A program made the translations under genes and the position numbers. Positions 1-8,883 of a stretch of DNA of 64,000 bases are shown here, piece by piece (position 1 is the stretch's first letter; each line of letters starts with the position of its first letter). The DNA comes from Lachnospiraceae bacterium M18-1. GTDB lineage: Bacteria > Bacillota > Clostridia > Lachnospirales > Lachnospiraceae. The stretch spans positions 167,387-231,386 of the forward strand of contig KE159610.1 of NCBI GenBank assembly GCA_000403295.2. The letters are read 5' to 3'. The notes beneath the pieces are model-generated. The model had not been told where the DNA came from and did no database searches. It saw only the letters and a program-made list of their open reading frames with translations.

Positions 1-695
1 CCGGTCGCTCCGGTGGGACCTGTTGCTCCGGTAGCTCCAGTCGCTCCCGTTGCTCCATCGGCTCCAGTAGGACCGGTAGCGCCCATCGGACCATCATCTC
101 CCTGGCATCCTTTCGGTCCCTGGGGACCATTTGGACCGGTTTCACCCTGAATCCCCTGCGGACCGGTCACACCCTGCGGGCCCATAGGGCCGGTTGGGCC
201 GGTGGCTCCGGTTGGGCCCTGAATACCTCTTGGCCCCTGAGGTCCCGCATCTCCCTGGGGTCCCACAGGTCCTATCGGTCCCTGGGGTCCTGCCGGTCCT
301 TGGGGGCCCGCATCTCCTTTCGGACCTTCGCATCCCGGATCACCTTTGGGACCAACATCACCGCGGACACCCTGGATTCCCTGAATACCCTGCGGACCGG
401 CATAACCTCTCGGTCCGGCATAGCCTCTCGGCCCCGTGTCTCCGGTAGGCCCTACCGGCCCCGGATTTCCTCTGGGTCCCCGCGCTCCGGGAGCGCCTGG
501 AATCCCCTGCGGTCCCATAGGGCCGGGATCGCCTTTGTCACCCTTCGGGCCGGGACAGCCGGTATCCCCTTTGATCCCCTGCGGGCCTGCAGGACCCTGA
601 TCTCCCTTGGGCCCCACAGGCCCTCGTTCACAACGGGGAGGATAGCATTGATTCTGACAACTGCTGCATGAATTTCTGTTATCCATAAACATCAT
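1..695 (-). CDS. Collagen-like exosporium/spore-surface protein, C-terminus beyond window
   Basis: The frame opens near 695 and runs off the window at base 1. After a short Cys-rich head (Cys at about residues 9, 12 and 16 from the likely start) it is an unbroken run of Gly-X-Y triplets with many GPQ, GPT, GDP and GAT units, as in BclA-type filament proteins of the exosporium. In-frame ATGs lie at 695, 692 and 686; the GGAAAGG ribosome site at about 698-704 is 2, 5 and 11 bases from them, so the exact start is uncertain. It follows a glycosyltransferase gene and a second collagen-like gene on the same strand. The C-terminal domain is not visible, so trimerisation or surface role is inferred from the family. 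Confidence 0.85.
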   Translation of the reverse strand, partial: MMFMDNRNSCSSCQNQCYPPRCERGPVGPKGDQGPAGPQGIKGDTGCPGPKGDKGDPGPMGPQGIPGAPGARGPRGNPGPVGPTGDTGPRGYAGPRGYAGPQGIQGIQGVRGDVGPKGDPGCEGPKGDAGPQGPAGPQGPIGPVGPQGDAGPQGPRGIQGPTGATGPTGPMGPQGVTGPQGIQGETGPNGPQGPKGCQGDDGPMGATGPTGADGATGATGATGATGPTGAT

Positions 696-822
696 ATCCT
701 TTCCAAATTATCTAAAAAAACACTTAAAAAGTATCTTTTCATACAAATATTTTATGGTCAGCGGAAATATTTGTTACATTTTTCCAGAAAAAACAGAATA
801 TATTTTATGTTTGCCCTCCCAA

Positions 823-1899
823 TCAAGAAATCTGCAGACTGTCAAAATACTGTTTATTATAAAGATATGCTTTGGAATAAGGTTTACACGCTCCCGCCCT
901 TTCGTTGTATTCTTTCGCTTTTTTTCTGTCCCCCATTCTGTCAAAGCATACACATAGCTGCAAAAGAGGAACATAATCATAGCAGTCCGGCTGGACAAAT
1001 CCATTGGAAAAACGATTTTTCGGTCTGTTCAGCGCAGTCTCATACCAGTAGACCGCAGTATGATAATCTCCGCGTTCCAGAAAATGTTTCCCGATTTCGC
1101 AGCACAATTCCGCTCTTGGCAAATCAAAGCTCATGCTGCGCAGAAGAATATCCAGCGCAGATTGTTCCTTCCCAAGACGGTAATAGCAGTTGGCGCAGAC
1201 CGAACAGGCTTCTATTTTATTTTCAACCCATCCATCCGCCGAGAGCAGGAATTGTTCCAGTACAGAAACCGCCTCTTCATATTGCTTGTGATAGTACAGC
1301 TCCCGCCCAAAATAGTACTGATGCCGGGGCTCTAAACGTTCTCCCCTGTCAAGGAGTTTGCGGTAAATATTCAGATTCCGGTCAGTGTCTCCGGACGTGA
1401 TTTTTTTGTGGCAGACCGCAATATCCGAATAAATGATATTTCCGCTTTGCGGAATCACCTCATGGACTGCCCCTACCCAGCGGAATTTTGAGCAGTTCCT
1501 GATCCATCTTTCCCTGAAGTAAGAAAAAGAAGGATTTCCGGCTTCATCAAAAGAAATATTATATTTCATCATTACAATGTCTGCATCCGACGGCAAAGTC
1601 TGTTTTAGCTGCAAAAACTTATCCTTTTCCGTTTCCTCCAGAATGTCATCCGCGTCCAACCACATACAGTAATCCATAGACGCCTTGGAAAAAGAATCAT
1701 TTCTTGCATCGGAAAAATCGTCCTTCCACGGATACGAATAGACATTGGATGTATACTCAGACGCTATTTCGACTGTCCGGTCCGTCGAACCGGTATCCAC
1801 AATAATGATTTCGTCCACAAGCTCCGCTGCACTGTCAAGGCAGCGCGCAAGATGCGTTTCCTCATTTTTGACGATCATGCAGAGACTGATTGTCGGCAT
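823..1899 (-). CDS. TPR-containing family 2 glycosyltransferase (SgtA-like)
   Basis: A 358-residue protein. Residues 1 to about 170 form a GT-A glycosyltransferase fold: the opening SLCMIVKNEE, the IVDTGSTD segment near residue 34-40 and the metal-binding DADD at 82-85 are typical of family 2. The C-terminal half is helical with TPR-like repeats around residues 190-330. This architecture is found in enzymes that glycosylate collagen-like exosporium proteins, such as SgtA beside bclA3 in Clostridioides difficile, and in SunS-type S-glycosyltransferases. Here the gene lies 23 bp after one collagen-like gene and 127 bp before another, so those proteins are the likely acceptors. A GGAGG site precedes the ATG. 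The transferred sugar cannot be read from the sequence. Confidence 0.88.
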   Translation of the reverse strand: MPTISLCMIVKNEETHLARCLDSAAELVDEIIIVDTGSTDRTVEIASEYTSNVYSYPWKDDFSDARNDSFSKASMDYCMWLDADDILEETEKDKFLQLKQTLPSDADIVMMKYNISFDEAGNPSFSYFRERWIRNCSKFRWVGAVHEVIPQSGNIIYSDIAVCHKKITSGDTDRNLNIYRKLLDRGERLEPRHQYYFGRELYYHKQYEEAVSVLEQFLLSADGWVENKIEACSVCANCYYRLGKEQSALDILLRSMSFDLPRAELCCEIGKHFLERGDYHTAVYWYETALNRPKNRFSNGFVQPDCYDYVPLLQLCVCFDRMGDRKKAKEYNERAGACKPYSKAYLYNKQYFDSLQIS

Positions 1900-1922
1900 G
1901 TCGATTCACCCTCCTTGTTCGA

Positions 1923-2975
1923 TTATTCTCTGTAAAGCTTTACGATACTCATATTCATATTGATTTTGGAAACGCATGATGATGTCCATGAAAAAAACAG
2001 CGTGGACGCATCGGGTATCCGGACGATAAAATATCTGGATAAAACAAGCATTTCCTTCCTTTTTGACGCCTCTGCGTATGCGGCATATACCGTCTGTACA
2101 CTGTCGTTAAAGATTGGCGCAAGCTTGATAAAACCATGCCTTTTCATGACCGTAGATATATAGTAGCAGACCGCATAGCAGCCGGGCGTCAGCGATACGG
2201 AATACTCATTGCACAGAGTGATATTCCGGGTAACATCCGGTATATCTGTCTTCAGCGGAAGGCTGGTTTTTTCCGGCAGGATCACTTCCTGACCTAAAAA
2301 TGACGCAAAGATACTGTTTTGCGGGTAACCGGGCGGACCTGCCGGCCCCCGTGCGCCTGGATCTCCCCTGGGTCCCTGGGGGCCTGTTGCTCCCTGCGGC
2401 CCCTGAGGCCCGGTGACACCCTGGGGTCCAATCTCCCCCCGCTCTCCGGGACATCCCGGCGGACCGGGTTCCCCTCTCGGCCCCTGGGGGCCAGTCTCTC
2501 CCCGCTCTCCCCGTTCTCCGGGGCACCCCGGCAGACCGGGCTCTCCTCTTGGTCCCCGGGCCCCTGGCTCTCTGCATTCTCCGGGACAAACCGGCACACA
2601 TGCGTCTGCACAGTCTCCGGGGTATCCCGGCACACATGCATCTGCACAGTCTCCAGGGCATCCCGGCACGCATGCGTCTGCACAGTCTCCGGGACAAAAC
2701 GGCACACATGAGTCTGCGCATTCTCCGGGGCATCCCGGCAAATCCGGCGTTTCTGTCTGTCCTCCCGATCCATACTTATGACTGCTGGAAAAATCACATT
2801 CCTCCGATCCCGCACGATCTGAATATCGGGAATACGCGGGTTGGTCCATGTTCGGCTCAGACGCATTGCAGGCGGACGGACGGCCCGTGTTTCTATTACA
2901 GTTTCTATTGCAATTTCTTCCCATGCCGAACCGGTTCGGCGGGTGTAACATCCAGTTTGCATTATAATTATTCAA
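1923..2975 (-). CDS. Cys-rich repeat plus collagen-like spore-surface protein
   Basis: A 350-residue protein with a TTG start behind GAGGTGG. Order of parts: an Asn/Arg/Cys-rich head (1-70); a block of 12-residue repeats of the form [12 protein letters not shown] (79-135); a collagen-like Gly-X-Y stretch (about 136-217); and a C-terminal domain of about 130 residues rich in beta-strand sequence, probably a jelly-roll trimerisation head like that of BclA. No signal peptide is seen, as expected for a mother-cell-made exosporium protein. It is first in an apparent operon with the glycosyltransferase. The function as an exosporium filament is inferred from architecture and neighbours. The Cys repeats suggest disulfide cross-linking or metal binding. 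Confidence 0.85.
   Translation of the reverse strand: MNNYNANWMLHPPNRFGMGRNCNRNCNRNTGRPSACNASEPNMDQPAYSRYSDRAGSEECDFSSSHKYGSGGQTETPDLPGCPGECADSCVPFCPGDCADACVPGCPGDCADACVPGYPGDCADACVPVCPGECREPGARGPRGEPGLPGCPGERGERGETGPQGPRGEPGPPGCPGERGEIGPQGVTGPQGPQGATGPQGPRGDPGARGPAGPPGYPQNSIFASFLGQEVILPEKTSLPLKTDIPDVTRNITLCNEYSVSLTPGCYAVCYYISTVMKRHGFIKLAPIFNDSVQTVYAAYAEASKRKEMLVLSRYFIVRIPDASTLFFSWTSSCVSKINMNMSIVKLYRE
2571..2741 (-). repeat. Tandem 36-bp coding repeats (about 5 units)
   Basis: Five imperfect 36-bp units inside the Cys-rich collagen-like gene encode twelve-residue repeats with the pattern C-P-G-D/E-C-A-D-A/S-C-V-P. The central three units are nearly identical at DNA level (tctgcacagtctccgg on the plus strand recurs), so copy number is likely to vary between strains. 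Confidence 0.85.
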
Positions 2976-3004
2976 TCAAAACCACCTCATTTATAGTCGG
3001 TACC

Positions 3005-3106
3005 AAGTAATGATGCACTTCCCGCCGCAATACACACCGGCCCGGACGTGAATCCAAGCCATCTGTTTCGTATTCCGCAGCCGTACAAAAAGAGTGCATC
3101 ATACTT
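3005..3106. repeat. Imperfect inverted repeat upstream of the collagen gene
   Basis: The arm aagtaatgatgcact at 3005-3019 is matched by agtgcatcatactt at 3093-3106 as an inverted repeat with one base bulged. About 73 bp lie between the arms. The pair sits 30-130 bp upstream of the Cys-rich collagen-like gene. It could be a regulatory structure or the ends of a degraded small mobile element. Nothing else is recognised between 2976 and 3171. Confidence 0.45.
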
Positions 3107-3176
3107 GATTTCCCGATTGGTTTAGTTAATTATATGCATAATATGTAATTATGTTTTATGTGCTCCAAAAAGAAAA

Positions 3177-3214
3177 AATGAGCTGTTATGGCTCTGTTTC
3201 CATAATAACTCATT
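3177..3214 (-). terminator. Intrinsic terminator after the esterase gene
   Basis: On the minus strand AATGAGTTATTATGG pairs with CCATAACAGCTCATT (two imperfect positions), followed by a T-rich tract. It lies 47 bp past the esterase stop codon. Confidence 0.8.
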
Positions 3215-3261
3215 TCATCTTTATATGTCCCCAAATGGTAAAAGTATTTCTTCATTGGATT

Positions 3262-4212
3262 TCAATTCAGACGATTCACCCACTCGGTTGACGCATCCAT
3301 AGCAGTACGGCAGGCATTCGTCTGATCCAGCGCATTCAGCATCACAAAATCATGAATCGTACCCTGCACCCGCAACGCTGTCACTTCCACGCCTGCACAC
3401 CGAAGCCTTTCGCCAAAGTCTTCCCCTTCGCTGCGTAAAACATCCGCCTGGCCGTTTATGATCATCGTTGGAGGAAAACACTTTAGACAATCTATTTCCG
3501 CCCGGAGAGGAGATGCAGTCATCTGATTTCTATCTTCCATAGATGCTGTATACTGCCGCCAGAACCATTTCATCCCTTCCCGATATAGATAATAGTCCGT
3601 TGCAAATTGACAGTAACTGGGCGTGTCAAAACATGCGTTCGTTACCGGATAATATAACAGCAGCTTATGGATACACGGACCATACCGCATAAATGACATC
3701 AGAGCCATAGCGATCGCCATGTTCCCGCCAACACTGTCGCCTGCCACTGTGAGTGCCGCGCCATTTTCCATCGGAAAACAATCCTCGATGATTTCCCATA
3801 TATGGGAAAGGATAAAATAGCACTGTTCTATCGCTGTTGGATATTTCGCTTCCGGCGACCGGCTGTATTCAGGGAATACGACCAATGAATCTGTCCTTGC
3901 GGAAAGCTCCCTGACTAACTTTTCGTGTGTATGGAAACTGCCAAACACCCAGCCTGCGCCATGGATATAAAATATAATGTTTCTGATTTTTTCACCTCTG
4001 GGCACAATAAAATATACCGGAATCCTCCCCCACATCCCCGTATTGACACAAACAGAGGATATATCGGCAGGATATTTATATACGGGTGTATCCTGCATTT
4101 CCTCCAATACCCTCCTGCCTTGCTCCGGCGGCATCTGAAAGATCAGCGGAGGAACAGAGCTTTGATTGCAGACAGATTCTGCAGCGGACTCCAACGGAAC
4201 ACATCGTTTCAT
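3262..4212 (-). CDS. Alpha/beta hydrolase, hormone-sensitive-lipase family esterase
   Basis: A 316-residue protein of the bacterial HSL (type IV) esterase family. The oxyanion motif HGAGW is at 84-88, a variant of HGGG. The nucleophile elbow GDSVGG is at 158-163 with catalytic Ser160, and the Asp and His of the triad are visible in ADVLRSEG and TIHDF in the last quarter. No signal peptide, so it is probably cytoplasmic, hydrolysing short acyl esters. It stands alone with its own terminator. The real substrate is unknown. Confidence 0.88.
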   Translation of the reverse strand: MKRCVPLESAAESVCNQSSVPPLIFQMPPEQGRRVLEEMQDTPVYKYPADISSVCVNTGMWGRIPVYFIVPRGEKIRNIIFYIHGAGWVFGSFHTHEKLVRELSARTDSLVVFPEYSRSPEAKYPTAIEQCYFILSHIWEIIEDCFPMENGAALTVAGDSVGGNMAIAMALMSFMRYGPCIHKLLLYYPVTNACFDTPSYCQFATDYYLYREGMKWFWRQYTASMEDRNQMTASPLRAEIDCLKCFPPTMIINGQADVLRSEGEDFGERLRCAGVEVTALRVQGTIHDFVMLNALDQTNACRTAMDASTEWVNRLN

Positions 4213-4363
4213 ATTTCATTCTTCCTTTTTGCTTTTACTGCTTTTTATTATAATATGTAACTCTTCCGTTTTTGTATATTTCCCAGCAAATCTTTCTCAA
4301 TCTCAAGGCATAAATGAAAATATTCATTCGTCACGGACCCCCACTAGAACAAATCTCGCATTA

Positions 4364-4573
4364 TCAAACCTGTTTCATAGCGAAATATCCGATAAGCACC
4401 GTCCACACATAGGCGCAGGTCTTGGGAATCATCAGCATCCCAATCATGGGAACAGTGTCCGCCCACAACACTACCGGGATATAAAAGCCGAAGCCCCGGA
4501 TCATCAAGATTCCGATGGAAATGACAGAAATCAGATAGGCAGCATCAAACAGGGGTTCTACAATTGCTTGCAT
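4364..4573 (-). pseudogene. Short membrane protein, probably an internally deleted remnant
   Basis: A 69-residue, very hydrophobic ORF with a good AGGAG site 8 bases before the ATG. The first 26 residues (IVEPLFDAAYLISVISIGI) and the last 40 (WADTVPMIGMLMIPKTCAYVW) resemble, from memory, the two ends of a multi-spanning Firmicute membrane protein of roughly 200 or more residues. The middle is missing, and the join falls at about IRGFGF, which would be explained by an in-frame internal deletion. It could instead be a genuine small membrane protein. It follows another small membrane gene by 25 bp. Confidence 0.5.
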
Positions 4574-4598
4574 AGTTTATTCTCCTAGTATATTCTAT

Positions 4599-4829
4599 TT
4601 AAACTGTGGCGGCGAAAACTGCTCTGCCATAGTTACAGCCAAACAACAATCCGGCCAGCAGAAGGGAAGCGCCCAGGCCGGTATAGAAAACTGCTATAAA
4701 ACGCTCCGGCGCAAGCCCGCTTGCCCGCAGGCCAATACCGCCTGTCATCATCATTGCCATGACCGCAAATGCTTTTCCATCAAAGAACTTCAAGAAAAAA
4801 TGCCATTCTTCCAAATAGGCGCTGATCAT
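4599..4829 (-). CDS. Small membrane protein of unknown function
   Basis: A 76-residue ORF with a perfect GGAGG site before the ATG. It has two hydrophobic spans (about residues 18-35 and 45-66) separated by a short polar loop containing APER. I do not recognise a family. It is co-directional with the deleted membrane ORF downstream and with a TetR-like fragment upstream. It may be an intact accessory gene or a fragment of a longer transporter-like gene. Confidence 0.55.
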   Translation of the reverse strand: MISAYLEEWHFFLKFFDGKAFAVMAMMMTGGIGLRASGLAPERFIAVFYTGLGASLLLAGLLFGCNYGRAVFAATV

Positions 4830-4895
4830 AACCTGCCTCCTTCAATGAACATCGTTCAATTTATGAGATAAAAAATTCCACCATCCAGTGGAATT

Positions 4896-5156
4896 TTAAT
4901 AAAGAGTTCTGCGGACAATCTCCAGCACAGCGGTAGGATCATAGTCCTGACGCAGTAAAGCGGACAACATCAGCGAAAATAAGACATCCGCAAATCTTTC
5001 CGCTGTAAACTGCTCCGTAAACGCATCGGCCCTGATTCTGACATCCTGCTTTAAGACAGACAAGTATTCAATTATAAATATATATTTACCGAAACTGCTC
5101 CTCTTTTCACTTACATTCACATGTCCGCGCAGATACGGTGTCTCATTCCTGGTCAA
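4896..5156 (-). pseudogene. Possible TetR-type regulator remnant (C-terminal part)
   Basis: An 86-codon frame whose last 50 residues resemble the C-terminal ligand domain of TetR-family regulators (an AERFADVLFSLMLSALL helix followed by a short final helix). No helix-turn-helix domain is present, the only start is a TTG, and there is no convincing ribosome site. I read it as a truncated regulator beside two damaged or small membrane genes. Confidence 0.4.
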
Positions 5157-5230
5157 TGAATTAGGTTCCCAGAAACGTCTTGTTTATCAGCATTTCCTGT
5201 GTTGTCCTTATTAAACTCACACCCCAGTCC

Positions 5231-5935
5231 CTATACGATCTCCAGAGCGATCCTGATCATATCCTGGAATGTATTCTGTCGTTCTTCTGCCGTACAGCAT
5301 TCTCCGGTTACCAGGTCATCACTGACCGTCAGCATCGTCAGCGCGTTGACCTGATGCTTTGCCGCAAGAGTATAAAGTTCACAGGTCTCCATGTCAACTG
5401 CAGCTACGCCGTAAGAAGCTACCAGATCATTTTTTTCTTTTCCGCGGTCGTCATAGAATTTATCACTGGTAAATACATTTCCCACAAAGGCATTTATCCC
5501 CTGCTTCTGAGCTTCCTCATAAGCCTTTCTCAAAAGCTCAAAACTGGCAGTGGGTGCAAAAGAAATACTTCCGAACCGGTCACGGTTCATATTGGAATCT
5601 GTAGTTGCTCCCATCGCGATCACAACATCCTTCAGATGGACACTGGACTTCAAACCGCCGCAGGTTCCTACCCGGATCAGATTTTTCACTCCGTATACTT
5701 CCATCAATTCGCTGGCATAAATGTGCATGGACGGCATTCCCATGCCGGTACCCTGAACAGATACCCTCTTTCCTTTATAGTTTCCGGTAAATCCATACAT
5801 TCCTCTTACTTCATTATAACACACCGGATTTTCCAGAAAATTCTCTGCAATAAATCTGGCGCGCATCGGATCGCCCGGAAGCAGTATTTTGTCCGCGATC
5901 TCTCCTGGATTCGCATGATTGTGCGGTGTTCCCAT
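5231..5935 (-). CDS. deoD: Purine-nucleoside phosphorylase, DeoD type
   Basis: A 234-residue protein of the hexameric nucleoside phosphorylase family, the usual length for DeoD. The start [14 protein letters not shown], the phosphate-binding GDPMRA at about 21-26, the GMGMPS loop, and the late MET residues of the ribose site plus the Asp of VSDD are all present. It cleaves purine (deoxy)nucleosides with phosphate to the base and (deoxy)ribose-1-phosphate in the cytoplasm. It is the last gene of a nucleoside-processing run (nucleoside hydrolase, deoxyribosyltransferase, deoD), 23 bp after the deoxyribosyltransferase. Confidence 0.95.
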   Translation of the reverse strand: MGTPHNHANPGEIADKILLPGDPMRARFIAENFLENPVCYNEVRGMYGFTGNYKGKRVSVQGTGMGMPSMHIYASELMEVYGVKNLIRVGTCGGLKSSVHLKDVVIAMGATTDSNMNRDRFGSISFAPTASFELLRKAYEEAQKQGINAFVGNVFTSDKFYDDRGKEKNDLVASYGVAAVDMETCELYTLAAKHQVNALTMLTVSDDLVTGECCTAEERQNTFQDMIRIALEIV

Positions 5936-5958
5936 CTTTCGGCTCCTTTCTTTTTCAT

Positions 5959-7074
5959 CTATTTCGAAAACAGATCTTCTGCCACCTTAGCAATGGTCTT
6001 CTCAAAGTCCCCTTCAAAAATCTTCATTGAGCAGCTGAACATCAGATTGCATGGATAATTAAAATTTTCCACATTACTGCCCGTGTGATCCCGGTATTCT
6101 TTTTCTACACCAAGGTGCGGGATCTTCTCTATCATAGGTGAAGCATCGTCCATATATCCGTACAGCTTCTTACCGAGCTGAAATCCCATTCCGCACTCAA
6201 AGCCTACGTCATTGTTCACCTCGTATCCGCGGTAATTGTTTAAGTCTGCAACAATCACATCGCAGTTCCTGACATGCTGCTGGAAATTATCAAACAGATT
6301 TTGTGCCCACACATAGGGGTTCTCTGTCTCCATCTGCTCCACTCCTGCTGCCCAGTCCACCGGTGAAAATGCCTGCATCCCATAGTTTGCACAGATCTCT
6401 TTCATTTTTCCAAAAATCTCCTGCGCATTTTCCTGGTAACGCCCGACTCCTGCCAGGTATACCAGCGGCTTCTCCCCGGTTTTTTCCGTGCGGGCCCTGG
6501 AGCGGTCCACATAGTATCCTCTCCGGGCTTTAAATTTACTTTCTTCTTCCTTATCAAGGATCATCATCTGCAGGCAGTCCTCAAAGCTGCCCTCCACAAT
6601 CTTTGTGGAACCGATGATCGTGGGTGAAAAGGGAAGCTGCCCGTAAAACGGATGATTTCCAAATTCATCTGTGACTTTCCCGTCTTGAAGCCTTGTGTTC
6701 GGATTTTTCGTGGCAAAACTCCGTTTATCTCTTGTGTAGCCATAGCATTTTGCACCCTTTGCATAGGCCATTCCCAGTTCGTAGACGGTCCCGCTGTCCG
6801 GCTCCGCCCCTCTGTAGGCCTCCAGGTCTGCCACGATCGCCGTAGTGTCCAGCATGACCTTTTCCAGGTTGGCAAAGATACTGTCCGCCCGCTTCTGCAG
6901 ATCCGGGTTTTCCATATCCAGCGGATCGCTGTTAGGAAGCGTCACAGAAAATCCAAGCGCCTCCGCCCGGGCCTTCATCGCCCCAAGGGCATCGTAGCCA
7001 TACGTGTAAAAACATTCCGGCCCTGCGATGTATAACGCTTCGTCACTGACCAGAGAATGCTGATATCTGTACAT
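5959..7074 (-). CDS. Tandem-domain nucleoside 2-deoxyribosyltransferase-like protein
   Basis: A protein of about 371 residues with two related halves. Each starts with a strand ending in the nucleotide-binding segment (YIAGPE near the N-terminus, VYLAGV near residue 210), followed by an I/V-VADL stretch and a GxxYELG- or GFECG-like active-site motif carrying the catalytic Glu. Family members exchange nucleobases on 2'-deoxyribosides or hydrolyse deoxynucleoside monophosphates. Usual enzymes have one such domain of about 150 residues, so this is a duplication and fusion. I chose the ATG at 7074 because GGAGG lies 8 bases upstream; the frame stays open to 7158 without a ribosome site. It sits between a nucleoside hydrolase gene and deoD. 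Confidence 0.85.
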   Translation of the reverse strand: MYRYQHSLVSDEALYIAGPECFYTYGYDALGAMKARAEALGFSVTLPNSDPLDMENPDLQKRADSIFANLEKVMLDTTAIVADLEAYRGAEPDSGTVYELGMAYAKGAKCYGYTRDKRSFATKNPNTRLQDGKVTDEFGNHPFYGQLPFSPTIIGSTKIVEGSFEDCLQMMILDKEEESKFKARRGYYVDRSRARTEKTGEKPLVYLAGVGRYQENAQEIFGKMKEICANYGMQAFSPVDWAAGVEQMETENPYVWAQNLFDNFQQHVRNCDVIVADLNNYRGYEVNNDVGFECGMGFQLGKKLYGYMDDASPMIEKIPHLGVEKEYRDHTGSNVENFNYPCNLMFSCSMKIFEGDFEKTIAKVAEDLFSK

Positions 7075-7188
7075 CCTTTTTTCCTCCAATCCTATCAGCT
7101 CCCGAACCTTCCTCGCACAACTGAACCTCCGGCTTTGTGCCGGAACAGCAGAAGTCAAAAGTATCCGGGAGTCTGTAAATTCCTGTTC

Positions 7189-8136
7189 TTATTTTAGCAC
7201 CAGCTCCAGCAGCATCTGCAGGAATCTCCCGCAGTCCGCGCTGCATCCCACCTGGATCAGCGGGAGCTGCTCCCATACAAAATGATGTCTCCGGTCAATG
7301 ACCGTCATCCCCAGAGTCAGCCCGTCCTTTGTCTCCACTCCTACATGGGCCTCCATGGTCTCTACCAGAGTCGGGTCAATGGCGTAGGCCACCGCCATAC
7401 AGTCAATCACGGTACAGTATGCGTCAAAGCCTCTCTTCTTCACGAAGCGGATCGCATTTGCCAGAAAATCAGCTTCTTTCTTATCACTCTCTTCCAGCCG
7501 CTTCACATCCGCATCGCTGAAATTTACATCAAAATAAGTTGCCACATCCAGCCCCAATGCCACCAGCCGGACGCCGGACTCATAGACCACCTTTGCCGCC
7601 TCCGGATCTACATACACGTTCCACTCGCTCTGGGGCGTATCTCCGGTCGCGTTTAAAAAGGCATATTTGTTGAGTCCGAACGCGCCGGAAATGGCAACGA
7701 TCTCGGGAATCATTTCCTTGATCTCCGGAGCCTTGATCATGGCCATGGCGATATTGCTCATAGGACCTGTCGCGATCAGCGTCACCTCTCCCGGATTTGC
7801 CTTCACCAATTCAATGATCAGGTCCACCGCGTCCAGATCTGCCAGCGGCATTGAGGGTTCCGGCAGATAAGCCTCTGCCTGTCCGTCCTTTCCATGGGTA
7901 AATGGATCCGGCGGAGATTTGCGGATGATAGGGCCGGCCATGCCGCGGGCAGCGGGAATGTCCGTCCTTCCCAACAGTTCCAGTACCTTTCTTGCGTTTT
8001 TACTCGTCACATCCACCGGGTAATTTCCATTGACAGTCGTGACAGCCAGTACATCCAGCGCCTCCGACTTGGCTGCCATGACAATGGCCATAGAGTCATC
8101 CATACCCGGATCACAATCCAATATGATCTTCTTCAT
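7189..8136 (-). CDS. Inosine/uridine-preferring nucleoside hydrolase family protein
   Basis: A 315-residue protein of the IunH/Rih family. The calcium-binding signature DCDPGMDD starts at residue 7, ATGPMSNIA lies mid-protein, and the late Asp-containing segment (TVIDCMAVAYAIDP) completes the metal and ribose site. It hydrolyses the N-glycosidic bond of ribonucleosides to the free base and ribose. It opens the distal part of the catabolic cluster (nucleoside hydrolase, deoxyribosyltransferase, deoD), after a 241-bp gap that holds a hairpin element. Base preference cannot be told from sequence alone. Confidence 0.92.
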   Translation of the reverse strand: MKKIILDCDPGMDDSMAIVMAAKSEALDVLAVTTVNGNYPVDVTSKNARKVLELLGRTDIPAARGMAGPIIRKSPPDPFTHGKDGQAEAYLPEPSMPLADLDAVDLIIELVKANPGEVTLIATGPMSNIAMAMIKAPEIKEMIPEIVAISGAFGLNKYAFLNATGDTPQSEWNVYVDPEAAKVVYESGVRLVALGLDVATYFDVNFSDADVKRLEESDKKEADFLANAIRFVKKRGFDAYCTVIDCMAVAYAIDPTLVETMEAHVGVETKDGLTLGMTVIDRRHHFVWEQLPLIQVGCSADCGRFLQMLLELVLK

Positions 8137-8170
8137 GTTCGTCTCCTTCCTTATATTAATTGAATCTATC

Positions 8171-8337
8171 CTAGTGTACTGACCGTATTATATTCCAACA
8201 AACCTCCTTGCCTAATTTTCCATCGGACTGTGTTGGCTTCAATCGACGTAGCTACCGGCTACGCCTCATTCAGCCGCCTTGCCGATGAAAAATTATCCTG
8301 CGGAGTTTCATTGGATATAATGCGGTCAGTACACTAG
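8171..8337. repeat. Long self-complementary element (MITE- or REP-like)
   Basis: A 167-bp element whose ends form a roughly 27-bp inverted repeat (8171-8198 with 8311-8337, starting ctagtgtactgaccg). Inside it a second inverted pair, taattttccatcgg and ccgatgaaaaatta, continues the stem, and a terminal hairpin is made by cgtagc and gctacg. The whole piece could fold into one long rod. It lies between the yjbQ-like gene and the nucleoside hydrolase gene. It has the look of a small non-autonomous mobile element or a repeated RNA hairpin; no second copy is present in this window. Confidence 0.7.
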
Positions 8338-8348
8338 TACTGACCGCA
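8321..8348 (-). terminator. Perfect hairpin after the YjbQ gene
   Basis: The 12-base arm tgcggtcagtac is followed by actа-type four-base loop sequence and its exact complement ending at 8348. On the minus strand the stem is followed by TTATAT, so it may act as a weak terminator. Its left arm is shared with the right arm of the larger 8171-8337 stem, so the two structures exclude each other. Confidence 0.5.
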
Positions 8349-8377
8349 GCTGTCAAATATCTGTCGCTGCTGCCTTT

Positions 8378-8785
8378 CTACTTATCACTGAATACCTTCA
8401 CAAAATATTCTCTGTCCCTGGGCCCGTCAAATTCCAGAAAATAAATTCCCTGAGACCCGCCCAGCAGCAGCTTCCCTTCATGTACGATAAAGCTGTTTGA
8501 AATCCCAAGCAGTGCGGATTTTACATGTCCCGCGGCATCCTGGGGGGTATCATGCTGGTGCTTAAAGTCCACCCTCGTAGGGATCAGCCGGCGGATCTCC
8601 TCGTCCAGATCCACAAACCCGTCCGGATCCCACGGTGAAAATACCGTAATGCCTGCCGTAGAATGAGGATTATATACAATGCAGATTCCTTCCTCTACAC
8701 CGCTCTCTTCTACCGCCTGTCTGACTTCCTTTGTAATATCATATACATCGTTATACTTTGTCTTGATCTTATAATGTTTCAGCAT
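8378..8785 (-). CDS. YjbQ/UPF0047 family protein
   Basis: A 135-residue protein, the usual length of the YjbQ family. The conserved NPHSTAGI near residue 39, the later HQHDTPQDAAGH segment and the GGSQGIYFLEFDGPR tail are diagnostic and supply the clustered His residues of the putative active site. Some family members show weak thiamine-phosphate synthase activity, but the physiological role is unsettled. In this window the gene lies inside a sugar/nucleoside catabolic cluster after the SIS gene, which hints at a phosphosugar- or nucleotide-linked role. That is inference from position only. Confidence 0.9.
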   Translation of the reverse strand: MLKHYKIKTKYNDVYDITKEVRQAVEESGVEEGICIVYNPHSTAGITVFSPWDPDGFVDLDEEIRRLIPTRVDFKHQHDTPQDAAGHVKSALLGISNSFIVHEGKLLLGGSQGIYFLEFDGPRDREYFVKVFSDK

Positions 8786-8883
8786 CCTGTTCCTCCTGCC
8801 GTCATCCTTTCCCTGTCTGCAGGGCGCCCGTCCCGGAAAACAATGCCTTTCCGGCCGGTGCGGGCGCCGTACCTTTGTCAGCT

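Noticed and set aside
194..671. Plus-strand frames within the collagen-like region
   Set aside because: They are Pro/Arg/Ser-rich complements of Gly-X-Y repeats and have no independent support.
2571..2741. 36-bp repeats considered as a CRISPR array
   Set aside because: There are no variable spacers; the units are contiguous, in frame and encode a peptide repeat inside a protein gene.
5180..6058. Plus-strand open frame of 292 codons over deoD
   Set aside because: It is the antisense shadow of the well-recognised deoD gene, has no recognisable protein features and no ribosome site.
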